Source: Sva-07 sp963698435
Lineage (GTDB): Bacteria; Actinomycetota; Acidimicrobiia; Acidimicrobiales; Ilumatobacteraceae
Length of the DNA stretch: 64,000 nucleotides
Reading direction: 5' to 3'
Assembly (NCBI GenBank): GCA_963698435.1
Contig: CAVOQV010000005.1
Span: forward strand, 434,001-498,000
Shown: positions 36,239 to 45,406 of the stretch, one piece after another
Numbering within the stretch: the first letter of the stretch is position 1
Layout: the number at the start of each line of letters is the position of its first letter
Notes under the pieces: generated by a model
Seen by the model: the letters and a program-made list of their open reading frames with translations, nothing else
What the model was told of the DNA's origin: nothing
Databases searched by the model: none
Position numbers and translations under genes: made by a program

Positions 36239-37542
36239 GTGAACCGGGCACATCTCGTCGCCATCGCCACCGCCACGCTCGCCTTCGCCTGCCTGCGGTT
36301 CCGACGGCGCCAGCGACTCCTTCGGCCTCGGGCAGCCGGCCATCTCCGATTCAGCGGCGCCGTCCAGCTCTCCGGCGAGCAGCGAGCAGCAGCCGAACAT
36401 CCCACCACCGACCGACGACCAGGCTCTGCAACCGTCGGTGCCGGCCCCGCAGAGCACCGCCGACGTCACCTCGGGCACGCTTGACCGAGCCCACCGTCGA
36501 GCTCTTCGACATCGGTACGTTCGATCAGCCGGTCGACATCGCCGTCCGACCCGGGATCGCAGAGACCTACGTCGTCGAACAACCGGGACGGGTGGTTGCC
36601 GTGACCGACCTGTCGTCCGACGTCATGCTCGACATCACCGACCTCACCGACGCCAGAAGCGAACAGGGCCTGCTCGGGCTCGCGTTCCACCCCACCGAGG
36701 ATCTGGCCTACGTGAACTTCACCGACGCCGACGGCGACACGGTGGTGGCCGAGTTCGCCATCGATCCCGCCACCGGGCGATTCGACCGGAACAGCTACCG
36801 CGAGGTGCTCACCGTCGACCAGCCCTACAGCAATCACAACGGCGGACAACTCGCGTTCGGGCCCGATCAGTTGCTGTACATCGGACTCGGTGACGGCGGA
36901 TCCGGCGGCGACCCCCAGCGCCGCGCCCTCGATCTCACGAGCCGACTCGGCAAGATTCTGCGCATCGATCCCGTGTCGGCCGACGACAGCCCGTTCACGG
37001 TCCCCGACGACAATCCGTTCGCCGGCGACGGCACCGCCGACCCGACGATCTGGGCCTACGGGCTCCGCAACCCTTGGAGGTTCTCGTTCGACCCGGCGAC
37101 CGGCGACCTCTGGATCGGCGATGTCGGCCAAGGCGACTTCGAGGAGATCAACCACTCGCCCGCGTCCGACCGACGCGATGCAGGACGAGGCGCCAATTTC
37201 GGCTGGAGCGCCTTCGAGGGTTTCGAGACGTTCAACGAGGACCAGCCCGCGGAGGGCGCCGTGCTCCCGCTGTTCGTGTACGACCACGGCGGCGGGCGCT
37301 GCTCGGTGACCGGAGGAACCGTCGTGCGCGGCGAGACCGTGCCGGATCTGACCGGCTGGTACGTCTTCGGCGACTACTGCACCGGACAGATCTGGGCGCT
37401 GGATCCCACGGCCCCGCCCACCGCACCGAGAGTCGTCGAGATCGCACGACTCGACGGACTCGCTGCGCTGGTCGAGGGCCCCGAACGCGAGCTGTACGCC
37501 GTGTCGAACGCCGGAACGGTTGCCCGGTTCATCCCCGGCTGA
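36239..37542 (+). CDS. PQQ-type glucose/sorbosone dehydrogenase lipoprotein (two frameshifts)
   Basis: Beta-propeller soluble aldose dehydrogenase family. GTG at 36239 codes a lipoprotein signal MNRAHLVAIATATLAFAC (Cys18). The frame shifts at about 36292 (a TGCC-type duplication) into a Ser/Pro-rich linker, then at 36481-36482 (extra T) into TEPTVELFDIGTFDQPVDIAV. The propeller has QGLLGLAFHP, NHNGGQLAFGPDQLLYIGLGDGG and YGLRNPWRFSFDPATGDLWIGDVGQ. About 433 residues. Cofactor may be PQQ, but many family members lack a known activity. Lipid-anchored outside the membrane. Confidence 0.82.
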
Positions 37543-37550
37543 CCACCCGC

Positions 37551-37653
37551 GCGATGAGCGAAAAGCGCGAATACGGCCCCTTCGCTCATCGCAGACCGCG
37601 CCTTCGATCCACCGATGAGCGAACAGCGCGTATCCGGCCACTCCGCTCATCGC
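37551..37653. repeat. Palindromic repeat locus 2: two units, 61-nt period
   Basis: Copies with ATG at 37554 and 37615. The first has a perfect 12-bp stem GCGATGAGCGAA (37551-37562) / TTCGCTCATCGC (37581-37592); the second a 9-bp stem CGATGAGCG/CGCTCATCG. Reading frames: MSEKREYGPFAHR and MSEQRVSGHSAHR on plus, MSEGAVFALFAHR and MSGVAGYALFAHR on minus. It lies between the convergent ends of the dehydrogenase and ppk2 genes. The rest of the gap (37654-37765) shows nothing recognisable. Confidence 0.85.
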
Positions 37654-37765
37654 TGCGTGCTCGTCGGTGTCGGCCGGGCGAACTCACAGGAAGCTCGCCC
37701 AGGGCCCTCGTCGTGTCGCACGAGTTTCGTCCGGCGCTCGAAGTGCCGGGTCCATCGTGGACGCG

Positions 37766-38734
37766 CTACCAGGTCTCGCCGTGGTCGGGCAGCGTGTCGG
37801 GGGTGCCGACGATCAGCGGATCGGGCGGCACGACGACGTCGAGGTTCTTGCCCTCGTACGGCAGCACGTTCAGCACGTGGCGCATCGCGTTGATGCGTCC
37901 ACGCTTCTTGTCGTTGCTGCGCACGATGGTCCAGGGAGCGAGCTCGGTCGAGGTGCGCTCGAACATCGTGAGCTTCGCCTGGGTGTAGTCGTCCCAACGA
38001 TCGAGCGACGCGATGTCGGTCGGGCTGAGCTTCCACTGCCGGACCGGGTCGATGCGCCGGATCGTGAACCGAGCGATCTGCTCGCGGCGCGACACCGAGA
38101 ACCACAGCTTGACCAGCGTGGTGCCCGCGTTCATCAGCATCTCCTCGAACTGCGGCACGGAGCGAAGAAACTCCTCGTACTCCTCGGGCGTGCAATACCC
38201 CATCACCCGCTCGACGCCGGCGCGGTTGTACCACGAACGATCGAAGAACCGCATCTCGCCGCGGGTCGGCAGATGCCGCACGTAGCGCTGGAAGAACCAC
38301 TCGCCCTGCTCGCGTTGGGACGGCACGCTGAGCGCGACGACTTCGGCACCGCGCGGGTCGAGATGTTCGAGGAACCGCTTGATCGTTCCGCCCTTGCCGG
38401 CTGCGTCACGTCCTTCGAAGACCAGCACGACCTTCTGGCCGGTCGACTTGATCCAGTCCTGCGCCTTGAGCAGTTCGACCTGGAGGTCACGCTTCAACGA
38501 CTCGTACTCCGAACGCGACATCCGCTCGGTGTAGGGGTAGCTCTCCCGCCACGTGTTGACCGGCAGACCGTCGGGACCCAACAGGATCGGGTCGTCGACC
38601 TGGTCGAACGTGCCCTCGACGGTGAACCCGCGCGCTGCGATCTCCTCGGCGCTCATCGATCGGAACGCCTCGATGAGACTGTCGATGTCGGTGACCTGTC
38701 GACCGTCGGCTCGGTCCTCGTTGGTCTGGCTCAC
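37766..38734 (-). CDS. ppk2: Polyphosphate kinase 2
   Basis: Uses polyphosphate to phosphorylate NDP or NMP (or the reverse). 322 residues from the GTG at 38734, picked because GGAGAA lies 8-9 nt upstream. P-loop VFEGRDAAGKGGTIKR, lid region VPSQREQGEWFFQRYVRHLP, and FDRSWYNRAGVERVMGYC are all PPK2 signatures. It follows mreB by 13 nt on the same strand. A separate ppk1 is at 51694. Confidence 0.93.
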   Translation of the reverse strand: MSQTNEDRADGRQVTDIDSLIEAFRSMSAEEIAARGFTVEGTFDQVDDPILLGPDGLPVNTWRESYPYTERMSRSEYESLKRDLQVELLKAQDWIKSTGQKVVLVFEGRDAAGKGGTIKRFLEHLDPRGAEVVALSVPSQREQGEWFFQRYVRHLPTRGEMRFFDRSWYNRAGVERVMGYCTPEEYEEFLRSVPQFEEMLMNAGTTLVKLWFSVSRREQIARFTIRRIDPVRQWKLSPTDIASLDRWDDYTQAKLTMFERTSTELAPWTIVRSNDKKRGRINAMRHVLNVLPYEGKNLDVVVPPDPLIVGTPDTLPDHGETW

Positions 38735-38747
38735 GCCGTTTCTCCGT

Positions 38748-39752
38748 TCAGCGACGGGCACCCATGAACATGCCCTTCAGGGCCTCATAGTGCTCGATCA
38801 CGTGCCCGGCGCCCAAGACGACCGCCTCGAGCGGGACGTTCGACATCTTGACCGGCACCTCGGTCTCGCGCTCGATGCGCTCGGCCAAGCCGCGCAGCAG
38901 GCCACCGCCACCGACGAGATACATGCCCCGCACCAGGAAATCCTGCGACAACTCCGGCGGCGCCTTCGACAGGCACCGGATCACCGACGCGACGATCGAC
39001 GACACGACGTCCTCGATGGCGTAGCGAACTTCCTCCGGCGTGAGCAGCACGGTCTTGGGCAACCCGGTCATCAGGTCGCGCCCGCGCACCTCGGCCTGGT
39101 TCTCGTCGGGGGTCGGGTCGGCCGACCCGATCGCCACCTTGATCTCCTCGGCGGTGCGCTCGCCGATGGCGATGCCGTGCTCACGCCGCACGTAGTTCTG
39201 GATCGCCGCGTCGATGTCGAAGGATCCGACACGAACCGCTTCGAGGGCCACGATGCCACCGAGGCTGATGACGGCGGTCTCGCTGGTGCCGCCGCCGATG
39301 TCGATCACCATGTTGCCGACGGGTTCGTCGATGGGGAGGTCGGCGCCGATCGCCGCCGCCATCGGCTGCTCGATCAGGTTGGCGTCGGCGGCGCCCGCAC
39401 GGCGAGCCGCGTCGGTGACCGCACGCCGTTCGACCTCGGTGATCGCCGAGGGAACACAGATGACCACCTTGGGTCTTGTGAAGCGACTGACGCCGACACG
39501 CTGCAACAGCAGCCGGATCATCCGCTCGGTGATCTCGAAGTCGGTGATGGCGCCGCCGCGAAGTGGACGAACCGCCACGATGTACCCCGGCGTGCGACCG
39601 ATCATCTGCCATGCCTCGCGGCCGGTTGCGAGCACCTCGCCGGTCTGACGGTTCAGGGCGATCACCGACGGCTCGTTGAGCACGATGCCCCGTCCCTTCA
39701 TGTACACGAGGGTGTTCGCGGTGCCGAGGTCGATGGCGAGGTCACGCGCCAT
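38748..39752 (-). CDS. mreB: Rod shape-determining protein MreB
   Basis: Actin-like cytoskeletal ATPase. 334 residues: phosphate 1 IDLGTANTLVY, connect and phosphate 2 motifs VIDIGGGTSETAVISLGG, and adenosine motif YLVGGGGLLRGLAERI. Complete and close to the usual 330-350 residues. No mreC, mreD or rodA adjacent, unlike the common cluster; ppk2 follows instead. Confidence 0.95.
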   Translation of the reverse strand: MARDLAIDLGTANTLVYMKGRGIVLNEPSVIALNRQTGEVLATGREAWQMIGRTPGYIVAVRPLRGGAITDFEITERMIRLLLQRVGVSRFTRPKVVICVPSAITEVERRAVTDAARRAGAADANLIEQPMAAAIGADLPIDEPVGNMVIDIGGGTSETAVISLGGIVALEAVRVGSFDIDAAIQNYVRREHGIAIGERTAEEIKVAIGSADPTPDENQAEVRGRDLMTGLPKTVLLTPEEVRYAIEDVVSSIVASVIRCLSKAPPELSQDFLVRGMYLVGGGGLLRGLAERIERETEVPVKMSNVPLEAVVLGAGHVIEHYEALKGMFMGARR

Positions 39753-39805
39753 GAGTGCTCACCCGTGCTCGTCCGAAGGTGTGTGCCGCGCCTGGCGCAG
39801 TGACG

Positions 39806-40021
39806 TCACGTGTCATCGGCACCATCATCGCCGCTGGCAGCCCGCTCGGAGGGTTTCATCCGGTCCGACGTCTGTCGACGAGCTTCGGGCGACAGAGCGT
39901 CGATCTGACGCCGGAACGACGCGATGTCGTCCGGTGGTTGCCGGCTCCGACTCGCCGCGGTCGCGACGAGCGCGACCACGCCGCCGAGTACGACCACGCC
40001 CAGGATGACCAGGAGCATCAT
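39806..40021 (-). CDS. Small single-helix membrane protein, unknown function
   Basis: 71 residues: MMLLVILGVVVLGGVVALVATAASR helix-rich start (one membrane helix, residues 2-23) followed by a charged cytoplasmic tail (DDIASFRRQIDALSPEARRQTSDRM). Its ATG overlaps the moaE stop codon, so it is translated with moaE. Tail helix SFRRQIDALSPEARR is amphipathic. Not recognised. Confidence 0.65.
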   Translation of the reverse strand: MMLLVILGVVVLGGVVALVATAASRSRQPPDDIASFRRQIDALSPEARRQTSDRMKPSERAASGDDGADDT

Positions 40022-40497
40022 TCGGGCGCCCCCACCGACCGCGGATCACGAACCTCGTGCGCACCCGTTCCCCAGTCCGCACCCTCGCCCCACACTTCGT
40101 GTTTCCAGATCGGGGCGGACTCTTTCAGTGCGTCGATGGCGAAGCGCGCCGCCTCGAACGCCTGAGCTCGGTGTGGAGCCGACACCACGGCGACGACCGA
40201 GGACTCGCCGATCTCCAGACGCCCGAGCCGGTGCAGGAGGACGACTCGTCCCGTGTCGGGCCAACGGCGACGCAGCTCGGCACCGATTTCGGCGAACCGA
40301 GGCACCACCTGTTCCTCGTAGGCCTCGTACGTGAGGTGCTCGACTCCCGGTCGACCATCGGCATGGTCTCGAATCGTGCCGCTGAACAGCACGACCGCGC
40401 CACAATCGGGTCGGGTCGCCCAGTCGTAGGCGGCTCCGATCGGAAGCTCGGCGTCCGTGAGACCGAACCAGTCGTCACCATCGAGGGGTTGATCCAC
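40018..40497 (-). CDS. moaE: Molybdopterin synthase catalytic subunit MoaE
   Basis: Transfers sulfur to precursor Z to form molybdopterin. 159 residues from the GTG at 40497. GAVVLFSGTIRDHADGRPGVEHLTYEAYEE, HRLGRLEIGESSVVAVVSAPHR and the active-site Lys region IWKHEVWGEG are all typical. No moaD or other moa gene lies in the window. GTG is chosen since translation further upstream has no MoaE similarity. Confidence 0.92.
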   Translation of the reverse strand: MDQPLDGDDWFGLTDAELPIGAAYDWATRPDCGAVVLFSGTIRDHADGRPGVEHLTYEAYEEQVVPRFAEIGAELRRRWPDTGRVVLLHRLGRLEIGESSVVAVVSAPHRAQAFEAARFAIDALKESAPIWKHEVWGEGADWGTGAHEVRDPRSVGAPE

Positions 40498-40562
40498 CCT
40501 GGCATCGTAGCGACGCGGGGACGCGCCCGGCGGCCCGCGGCCACCAGCCCCGATGGGCGTTG

Positions 40563-40568
40563 TACGAT
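40563..40568 (+). promoter_or_regulatory. -10 box TACGAT
   Basis: Lies 9 nt before the GTG at 40578 and thus supports that start over the TTG at 40560. Consistent with the leaderless pattern elsewhere in the window. Confidence 0.45.
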
Positions 40569-40577
40569 CTCGTGCTC

Positions 40578-41133
40578 GTGGAGCCAGGTCCCCTGCCCCC
40601 GCACGAACGCTCGTGGCGGCATCCTTCGGAACTCGGACCCACGCGCCTCGACGTCGAGGACACTGGTCGACGCTCCCACATGAACGTGCTCGCGCTGGGC
40701 GGTGGGACGCTCGCCGTCCTGGCGGTCGCTGCGATGGTGGTGGCGATGACCCCGCGAACGTCCGGCGGCCCCGTGGCGCTGAGCGCAACGACCACGCCGA
40801 TCACCGCCCGCGCGATCGTGGAGCCGCCAGCCTCGACCAGCCCGACGTCGCCCGTGACGCGGCCGCGAACTGGCGATGTTGACCTCGTTCGTGGCATTCC
40901 CACATGCGGTCACCCCTGGCCCGCAACTCGACGTCGACGGAACGGAGGTCGCCGGAGAGGCGCCAACCGATGACGAGACGGTGTTCCTGCGCACCGAGGC
41001 GGTCACCTACCGGCTCTCCTGGGACGAGGCACAACACATGGCGGTTGCCGACGGGTCGGTCGTCTTCGACGCCGATGGCCACCTGGTGGCTCGGGTCACC
41101 GACGGCGTTCTGCTCAGCCTCGTCGGCGAGTGA
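40578..41133 (+). CDS. Single-pass membrane protein with WRHPSE motif (one frameshift)
   Basis: About 184 residues. N-terminal PLPPHERSWRHPSELGP, a motif found at the cytoplasmic N-terminus of actinobacterial S1C (trypsin-like) proteases, then one membrane helix (about residues 37-60) and a Thr/Pro linker. The frame changes by +1 near 40862 to give MLTSFVAFPHAVTPGPQLDVDG and an external domain of about 85 residues. No protease triad or PDZ domain remains, so it is not itself a protease. Overlaps the convergent SDR gene by 20 nt. Confidence 0.68.
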
Positions 41134-42133
41134 ACCGTCGGCGGGCGACCGCCACCCCGACCACCGCACCCACGACGAGTGCACCGATACCACCGCCGAG
41201 CGCCAGCTCCTGGCGACGCTTCGGTGACACCACCGTCCACCACGGCGCCTCGGTGCCCTCCACGTACGTCTGCTCGTTCGTGACGGTCGGGGTCCACCCC
41301 GCCGCCCGCAGCCGACCGTTGGAGACCACCCACGGTTCGAGCGTGTAGGGCAGCAGGCCCGGAGGAATCGGTCCCCGGAGGAACCGCCAGCGAAGCCCCG
41401 CCACCAGTTCGCTGAGCCGCTCGGGCAGCGGCAGCCGCGGCCGCTCGCCCGACAGAGCGCGCACCCGTTCGCCGGGCACCCATCCGTCCGGAGCGACGTT
41501 GAAGACCCCATCCAGGCGGCGATCGATCCCGACGGTGACGGCCGCTGCGAGGTCGTCGAGGTGGAGGAATTGCGAGGGTGGGTCCGCCTGCGCCAGTCGC
41601 CGACCGAATCCGTAGACGAGCGCGGTCGCGAGACGGGAGCCGCCGCCGGCAGCCAAGGACACCGCCGGCCGCAGCACGCACGTCGTGCGGTCGGGCCGCA
41701 TGGTTCGCCACTGCTCGACGAGTTCCTCGGCCGACGCGAGTTGCCGTGCGAACACGAACTCCACGTCGGGTCGCAACGCCGCGTCCTCGGTCAGCGGGAC
41801 GGGGTTGTTCGCAGCGGCGCCGTACACGAGTGCAGACGACACGAACACCACGTGGCGCGCATCGATCCGGTCGGCGATCTCCAGGGTCGCCGAAGCAGAT
41901 TCGGTGGCGCTCTCGCGCCGTGCCGCCCGAGTGTCGTAGTCGCTGCTCCCGAGGTCGACCACCACTGCCACCCGCGTGTCACCGCCCGAACCGGCCGGGT
42001 GTGCAGCATCGAGTTCATCGAGCGAGTCGGCGATCACGACGTCGTACCCATCGAGTCGATCCCGCACCCGGCGACCGAGTTGACCCGCGGCTCCGGTGAG
42101 CACGACCACGGTGCAGTCGCCGAGGCCATCCAT
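41114..42133 (-). CDS. Extended SDR-type NAD-dependent epimerase/dehydratase
   Basis: 339 residues from the ATG at 42133, which has TATCGT 7 nt upstream (leaderless). Rossmann motif LTGAAGQLGRRV, VFVSSALVYGAAANN (Ser and Tyr of the active site, with VYG in place of a full YxxxK), then SQFLHLDDLAAAV and FNVAPDG typical of nucleotide-sugar epimerases. C-terminal membrane helix at about 310-335 is uncommon in this family, suggesting attachment to the membrane. Substrate unknown. Confidence 0.82.
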   Translation of the reverse strand: MDGLGDCTVVVLTGAAGQLGRRVRDRLDGYDVVIADSLDELDAAHPAGSGGDTRVAVVVDLGSSDYDTRAARRESATESASATLEIADRIDARHVVFVSSALVYGAAANNPVPLTEDAALRPDVEFVFARQLASAEELVEQWRTMRPDRTTCVLRPAVSLAAGGGSRLATALVYGFGRRLAQADPPSQFLHLDDLAAAVTVGIDRRLDGVFNVAPDGWVPGERVRALSGERPRLPLPERLSELVAGLRWRFLRGPIPPGLLPYTLEPWVVSNGRLRAAGWTPTVTNEQTYVEGTEAPWWTVVSPKRRQELALGGGIGALVVGAVVGVAVARRRFTRRRG

Positions 42134-42241
42134 CGCCCGCACGATAGCGACGACCCCCTCCGTCCGGTGACGCGGGCTCGGTCACGCCGACGCCAGAGCC
42201 TGTGGAGCCGGCCGCGCGGTGCCTGGCACCGACGTACCCCG

Positions 42242-42247
42242 TAGCAT
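42242..42247 (+). promoter_or_regulatory. -10 box TAGCAT
   Basis: Six nt before the ATG at 42254; leaderless spacing. Confidence 0.45.
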
Positions 42248-42253
42248 CGGGGT

Positions 42254-43453
42254 ATGGCCGACCAGGACGATCCCGGGGAATCGATCGACCCGTTCGCCGG
42301 CATGCCTCTCTTCGGTGACCTGTCGCGCGCGCTGTCGGGGCAGGGCCCGCTGAACTGGGACGCCGCCCGCCAGTTCGCCGTGCTCGCCGCGAACGGCGGC
42401 GGTCTGCTGTCGGGCACCGGCGTGTCGACGTCGGCGAACGTCGATCCGACCGTGCGGATCAAGTACCGCGAGCTTGCCGAGATCGCCCGTTTGCACGTCG
42501 GCGACGTGATGGCCATCGAAGTGCCGTCGACCGAACCGGATGTCGCGACGCCCGAGCAGTGGGCCCAACAGACCCTCGAGGCCTATCGACCGCTGTTCAC
42601 CGATCTGGCGACCTCGCTGGGCGGCACCGACGATCTGCCGGCGGACATGGCCGCCGACCCCATGGCCCAGATGATGGCGGGACTCGGCAAGATGATGGCC
42701 CCGGCGATGATGGGGATGAGCGTCGGTTCGATGGTCGGCAACCTCGCCCGACGGGCCTTCGGCGTGTACGACCTCCCGATCCCGCGTGCAACACCTGCGC
42801 TCGTGCTCGTTCCGGCGAACATCGATTCGTTCGCGTCGGAATGGTCCATCGATGTCGACGAGATGCGCCTCTGGGTGCTGGCACACGAACTGGCCGGGCT
42901 GACACTGCTGTCCGTGGATCACATCGCCGACCACCTGCGATCGCTCGTACAACGCCACGTCGGCGGGTTCCGCCCCGACCCGGACGCACTGTCTGCCAAG
43001 CTGGCATCGCTCGACATCGACCAGAGCGACCCGATGGCGGCGATGCAGCAGGCGTTCGGTGATCCAGAAGTCCTCCTCGGCGCCGTGCGGTCGGCTGATC
43101 AGCTGGCGCTCGAACCCGAGCTCGACGCTGCCGTTGCAGTCACCATCGGTGTCATCGACTGGGTCGTCGATGCTGTTGCTGTGCGGATCATCGGGGGCAA
43201 CGCCCTGCAGATCGCCGAGGCGGCACGCCGACGACGAGCCGAAGCCTCACCTGACGAGATCTTCGTCGAACGTCTGCTCGGCATCCGACTCGGCGCCGAG
43301 CAGACCGCTCGCGGCAAGGCCTTCGTTCAAGGCGTCGTCGATCGGGCGGGCGAACACGGACTCGAACCGCTGTTCACCGATCCGGCCGCTGTGCCGACTC
43401 CGAACGAGATCGCGGCGCCTGGCCTCTGGATCGCCCGGGTCGCCGACGACTGA
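42254..43453 (+). CDS. Zincin-like metalloprotease family protein (DUF2342-like) with altered HExxH
   Basis: 399 residues. Layout matches the actinobacterial zinc-dependent metalloprotease/putative hydrolase family: NWDAARQFAVLAA near the start, a glycine/methionine-rich helix (MMAGLGKMMAPAMMGMSVGSMVG), LVLVPANIDSFASEWSIDVDEMRLWVLAHELAG, and a helical C-terminal half. The metal motif HExxH is HELAG here, so the second His is replaced by Gly, and catalysis is doubtful. Some members sit in coenzyme F420 gene clusters, but no F420 gene is near. Confidence 0.75.
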   Translation: MADQDDPGESIDPFAGMPLFGDLSRALSGQGPLNWDAARQFAVLAANGGGLLSGTGVSTSANVDPTVRIKYRELAEIARLHVGDVMAIEVPSTEPDVATPEQWAQQTLEAYRPLFTDLATSLGGTDDLPADMAADPMAQMMAGLGKMMAPAMMGMSVGSMVGNLARRAFGVYDLPIPRATPALVLVPANIDSFASEWSIDVDEMRLWVLAHELAGLTLLSVDHIADHLRSLVQRHVGGFRPDPDALSAKLASLDIDQSDPMAAMQQAFGDPEVLLGAVRSADQLALEPELDAAVAVTIGVIDWVVDAVAVRIIGGNALQIAEAARRRRAEASPDEIFVERLLGIRLGAEQTARGKAFVQGVVDRAGEHGLEPLFTDPAAVPTPNEIAAPGLWIARVADD

Positions 43454-44642
43454 CCGGCGACTCGGCTGAATGCTCGGCGCGGCGCCGACCGAGCAAGTGC
43501 ACGCTCGCGGCCACTGCGATTGCCCCGACGATCAGGAATCCGATCGATCCGGACACCTGGAGCGCCACAGCGACGAACGCGCCCACCGCCCACGCGAGCT
43601 GGAACCGCGTTTCGAACACCGCGAACGCCCGGCCCTGGTTGGCGTCAGGAGCGTCGCGCTGCACGATGCTCTCGAAGTTGAGCCGCCCGAGCGCCGCCAT
43701 GAGATTCAGCACCGCGGCCAGCACGACCGCGCCGAGCGGCCCGCCGAGCACGGCCACGCCGAGGCCCGCTCCGGCACACACCAACAGCGCGGTGGTCAAC
43801 ATCGTCTCCTCGCGCACCCGCGATCGCAGCATGGAAGCAACTGCGTTTCCGGCCATCGCGGCGAGGGCCGACACGCCGACCACGGCGGCGAACCACAGCG
43901 TGCCCGAATCCTGGGATCGCAGCCAGAAGGCGAGGTGGAAGAACGTGAAGCCCACCAGGCCGCGCAGCACCGTCATCGCGATCGCACCGAGTTGGACGTT
44001 CGACGAGTGCAACTCCGTGGTCTCGGCGGCGTCAGCTGCGTCCGAGGCCACCACGTCCGGGGACAACCGGGTCGCTGCCACCAGTGCGCCGGCGAACAGC
44101 ACCGCGCCGTATACCAACGTGGCCGGCGCCCCGATCACCTTGAGCAGGAGTCCGGCCGGAATCACCGCGACCGCTCCCGTGATCCCCGCGATCAGGCCGA
44201 GCTTCGAGTTCGCCTCGACCAGTTCGGTCTCGGAGCGAACGGTCGAGGGGACGATGGCCGACTTCGACACGGCATAGGTCTTCTGCAACACGAGCGACGC
44301 GAACACCAGCGGGAACAAGGCGAGTGCGTCGATGTACTGCGCCATCAGCAGGGTCAGGATCACCCGCGACAGCGCGACGACCTGGATGACGAGCTTGCGA
44401 CCGCCCGCGACACGGTCGATCAGCGGGCCGATCAGCGGAGCCACCACCAGGAACGGTGCGAAACCGACCACGAGGAACAACAGCACACGCGACCGAGCAG
44501 CGTCGAGGTCGATGTCGAAGAAGAGCGAGTCGGCGAGCGCAACGACCATCGCCGCGTCGCCGCCCATCATCAGGGCGTGCGTGATGGCGAGCCGGCGGAA
44601 CTTGGAAGCGGCCGGTCGCTGCGCAGCATTGGCCCGTTCCAC
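43374..44642 (-). CDS. Major facilitator superfamily transporter
   Basis: 422 residues, about twelve hydrophobic segments, with FLVVAPLIGPLIDRVAGGRK (loop 2-3 motif A variant) and the large central loop around residue 215. Related to the actinobacterial MFS group with unknown substrates. The last 25 residues are Arg/Ser-rich and overlap the 3' end of the convergent zincin-like gene by 80 nt. It lies 56 nt downstream of regX3 on the same strand and could be read through from the pho operon. Confidence 0.82.
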   Translation of the reverse strand: MERANAAQRPAASKFRRLAITHALMMGGDAAMVVALADSLFFDIDLDAARSRVLLFLVVGFAPFLVVAPLIGPLIDRVAGGRKLVIQVVALSRVILTLLMAQYIDALALFPLVFASLVLQKTYAVSKSAIVPSTVRSETELVEANSKLGLIAGITGAVAVIPAGLLLKVIGAPATLVYGAVLFAGALVAATRLSPDVVASDAADAAETTELHSSNVQLGAIAMTVLRGLVGFTFFHLAFWLRSQDSGTLWFAAVVGVSALAAMAGNAVASMLRSRVREETMLTTALLVCAGAGLGVAVLGGPLGAVVLAAVLNLMAALGRLNFESIVQRDAPDANQGRAFAVFETRFQLAWAVGAFVAVALQVSGSIGFLIVGAIAVAASVHLLGRRRAEHSAESPVSRRRPGRSRGQAPRSRSESAQRPDR

Positions 44643-44698
44643 CGAGCCGATCCTACGCGCCCGATCGCCGGTCGACTGGCCGACGCCGATCGGACCGA

Positions 44699-45406
44699 TC
44701 AGACGCGCTCGTACTTGTAGCCCAGCCCGCGAATCGTGACGATTCGCTTCGGGTTCGCCGGGTCGATCTCGATCTTTCCGCGCAGCCGCTTCACGTGCAC
44801 GTCGAGGGTCTTGGTGTCACCGACGTAGTCGCTGCCCCAGACCCGATCGATCAAGGTCTCGCGTGGCAGGACGCGGCCGGCGTTGGCGAGCAGCAGGTGC
44901 AGCAGCTCGAATTCCTTCAGCGGCAACGACAGCTCCGTTCCGCCCACCGAGACGCGATGCTCCTCGGGATCGAGCGAGACGTCGCCGACCTGAACCACGC
45001 CCGCCGGCACCGTCATCGAGATCCCGGCGGAGCCGTTCAACTCGGATCGTCGGAGCACGGCGCGCATGCGAGCCACGAGCTCCCGCAACCGGTACGGCTT
45101 GGCCACGTAGTCGTCGGCGCCCACCTCGAGGCCGACGACCGTGTCGATCTCGGCTCCTTTCGCAGTCACCATGATGATCGGGATCTGCGTCCGCTTGCGG
45201 AGCTGACGGCACACGTCGATGCCACTGATCTTCGGCAACATCACATCGAGCAACACGATGTCCGGTTGCACGTCGTCGAACATCTCGAGCGCTTGCAGGC
45301 CGTCGGTGGCCACGACGACCTCGAAACCTTCTCGCCGAAGGCCGATGGTCAGCGCCTCGACGAAACTCGCTTCGTCCTCGACGACGAGAACCGTTGCCTC
45401 ACTCAC
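44699..45406 (-). CDS. regX3: Two-component response regulator, RegX3/PhoP type
   Basis: 235 residues from the GTG at 45406, overlapping the kinase stop. Receiver domain with Asp10-Asp11 acidic pocket (VVEDE), phospho-acceptor Asp54 (IVLLDVMLP), Lys in VAKPY; C-terminal OmpR winged helix ending KRIVTIRGLGYKYERV. Together with the kinase and the pst/phoU genes it forms the phosphate-starvation system and probably binds the GTTCACC repeats upstream of pstS. Confidence 0.92.
   Translation of the reverse strand: MSEATVLVVEDEASFVEALTIGLRREGFEVVVATDGLQALEMFDDVQPDIVLLDVMLPKISGIDVCRQLRKRTQIPIIMVTAKGAEIDTVVGLEVGADDYVAKPYRLRELVARMRAVLRRSELNGSAGISMTVPAGVVQVGDVSLDPEEHRVSVGGTELSLPLKEFELLHLLLANAGRVLPRETLIDRVWGSDYVGDTKTLDVHVKRLRGKIEIDPANPKRIVTIRGLGYKYERV

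Noticed and set aside
36466..37650. Long minus-strand open frame (394 codons) opposite the dehydrogenase gene
   Set aside because: Its translation is Arg/Gly/Val-rich with no motif, and it mirrors the strongly supported plus-strand propeller protein; such shadow frames are common at this GC content.
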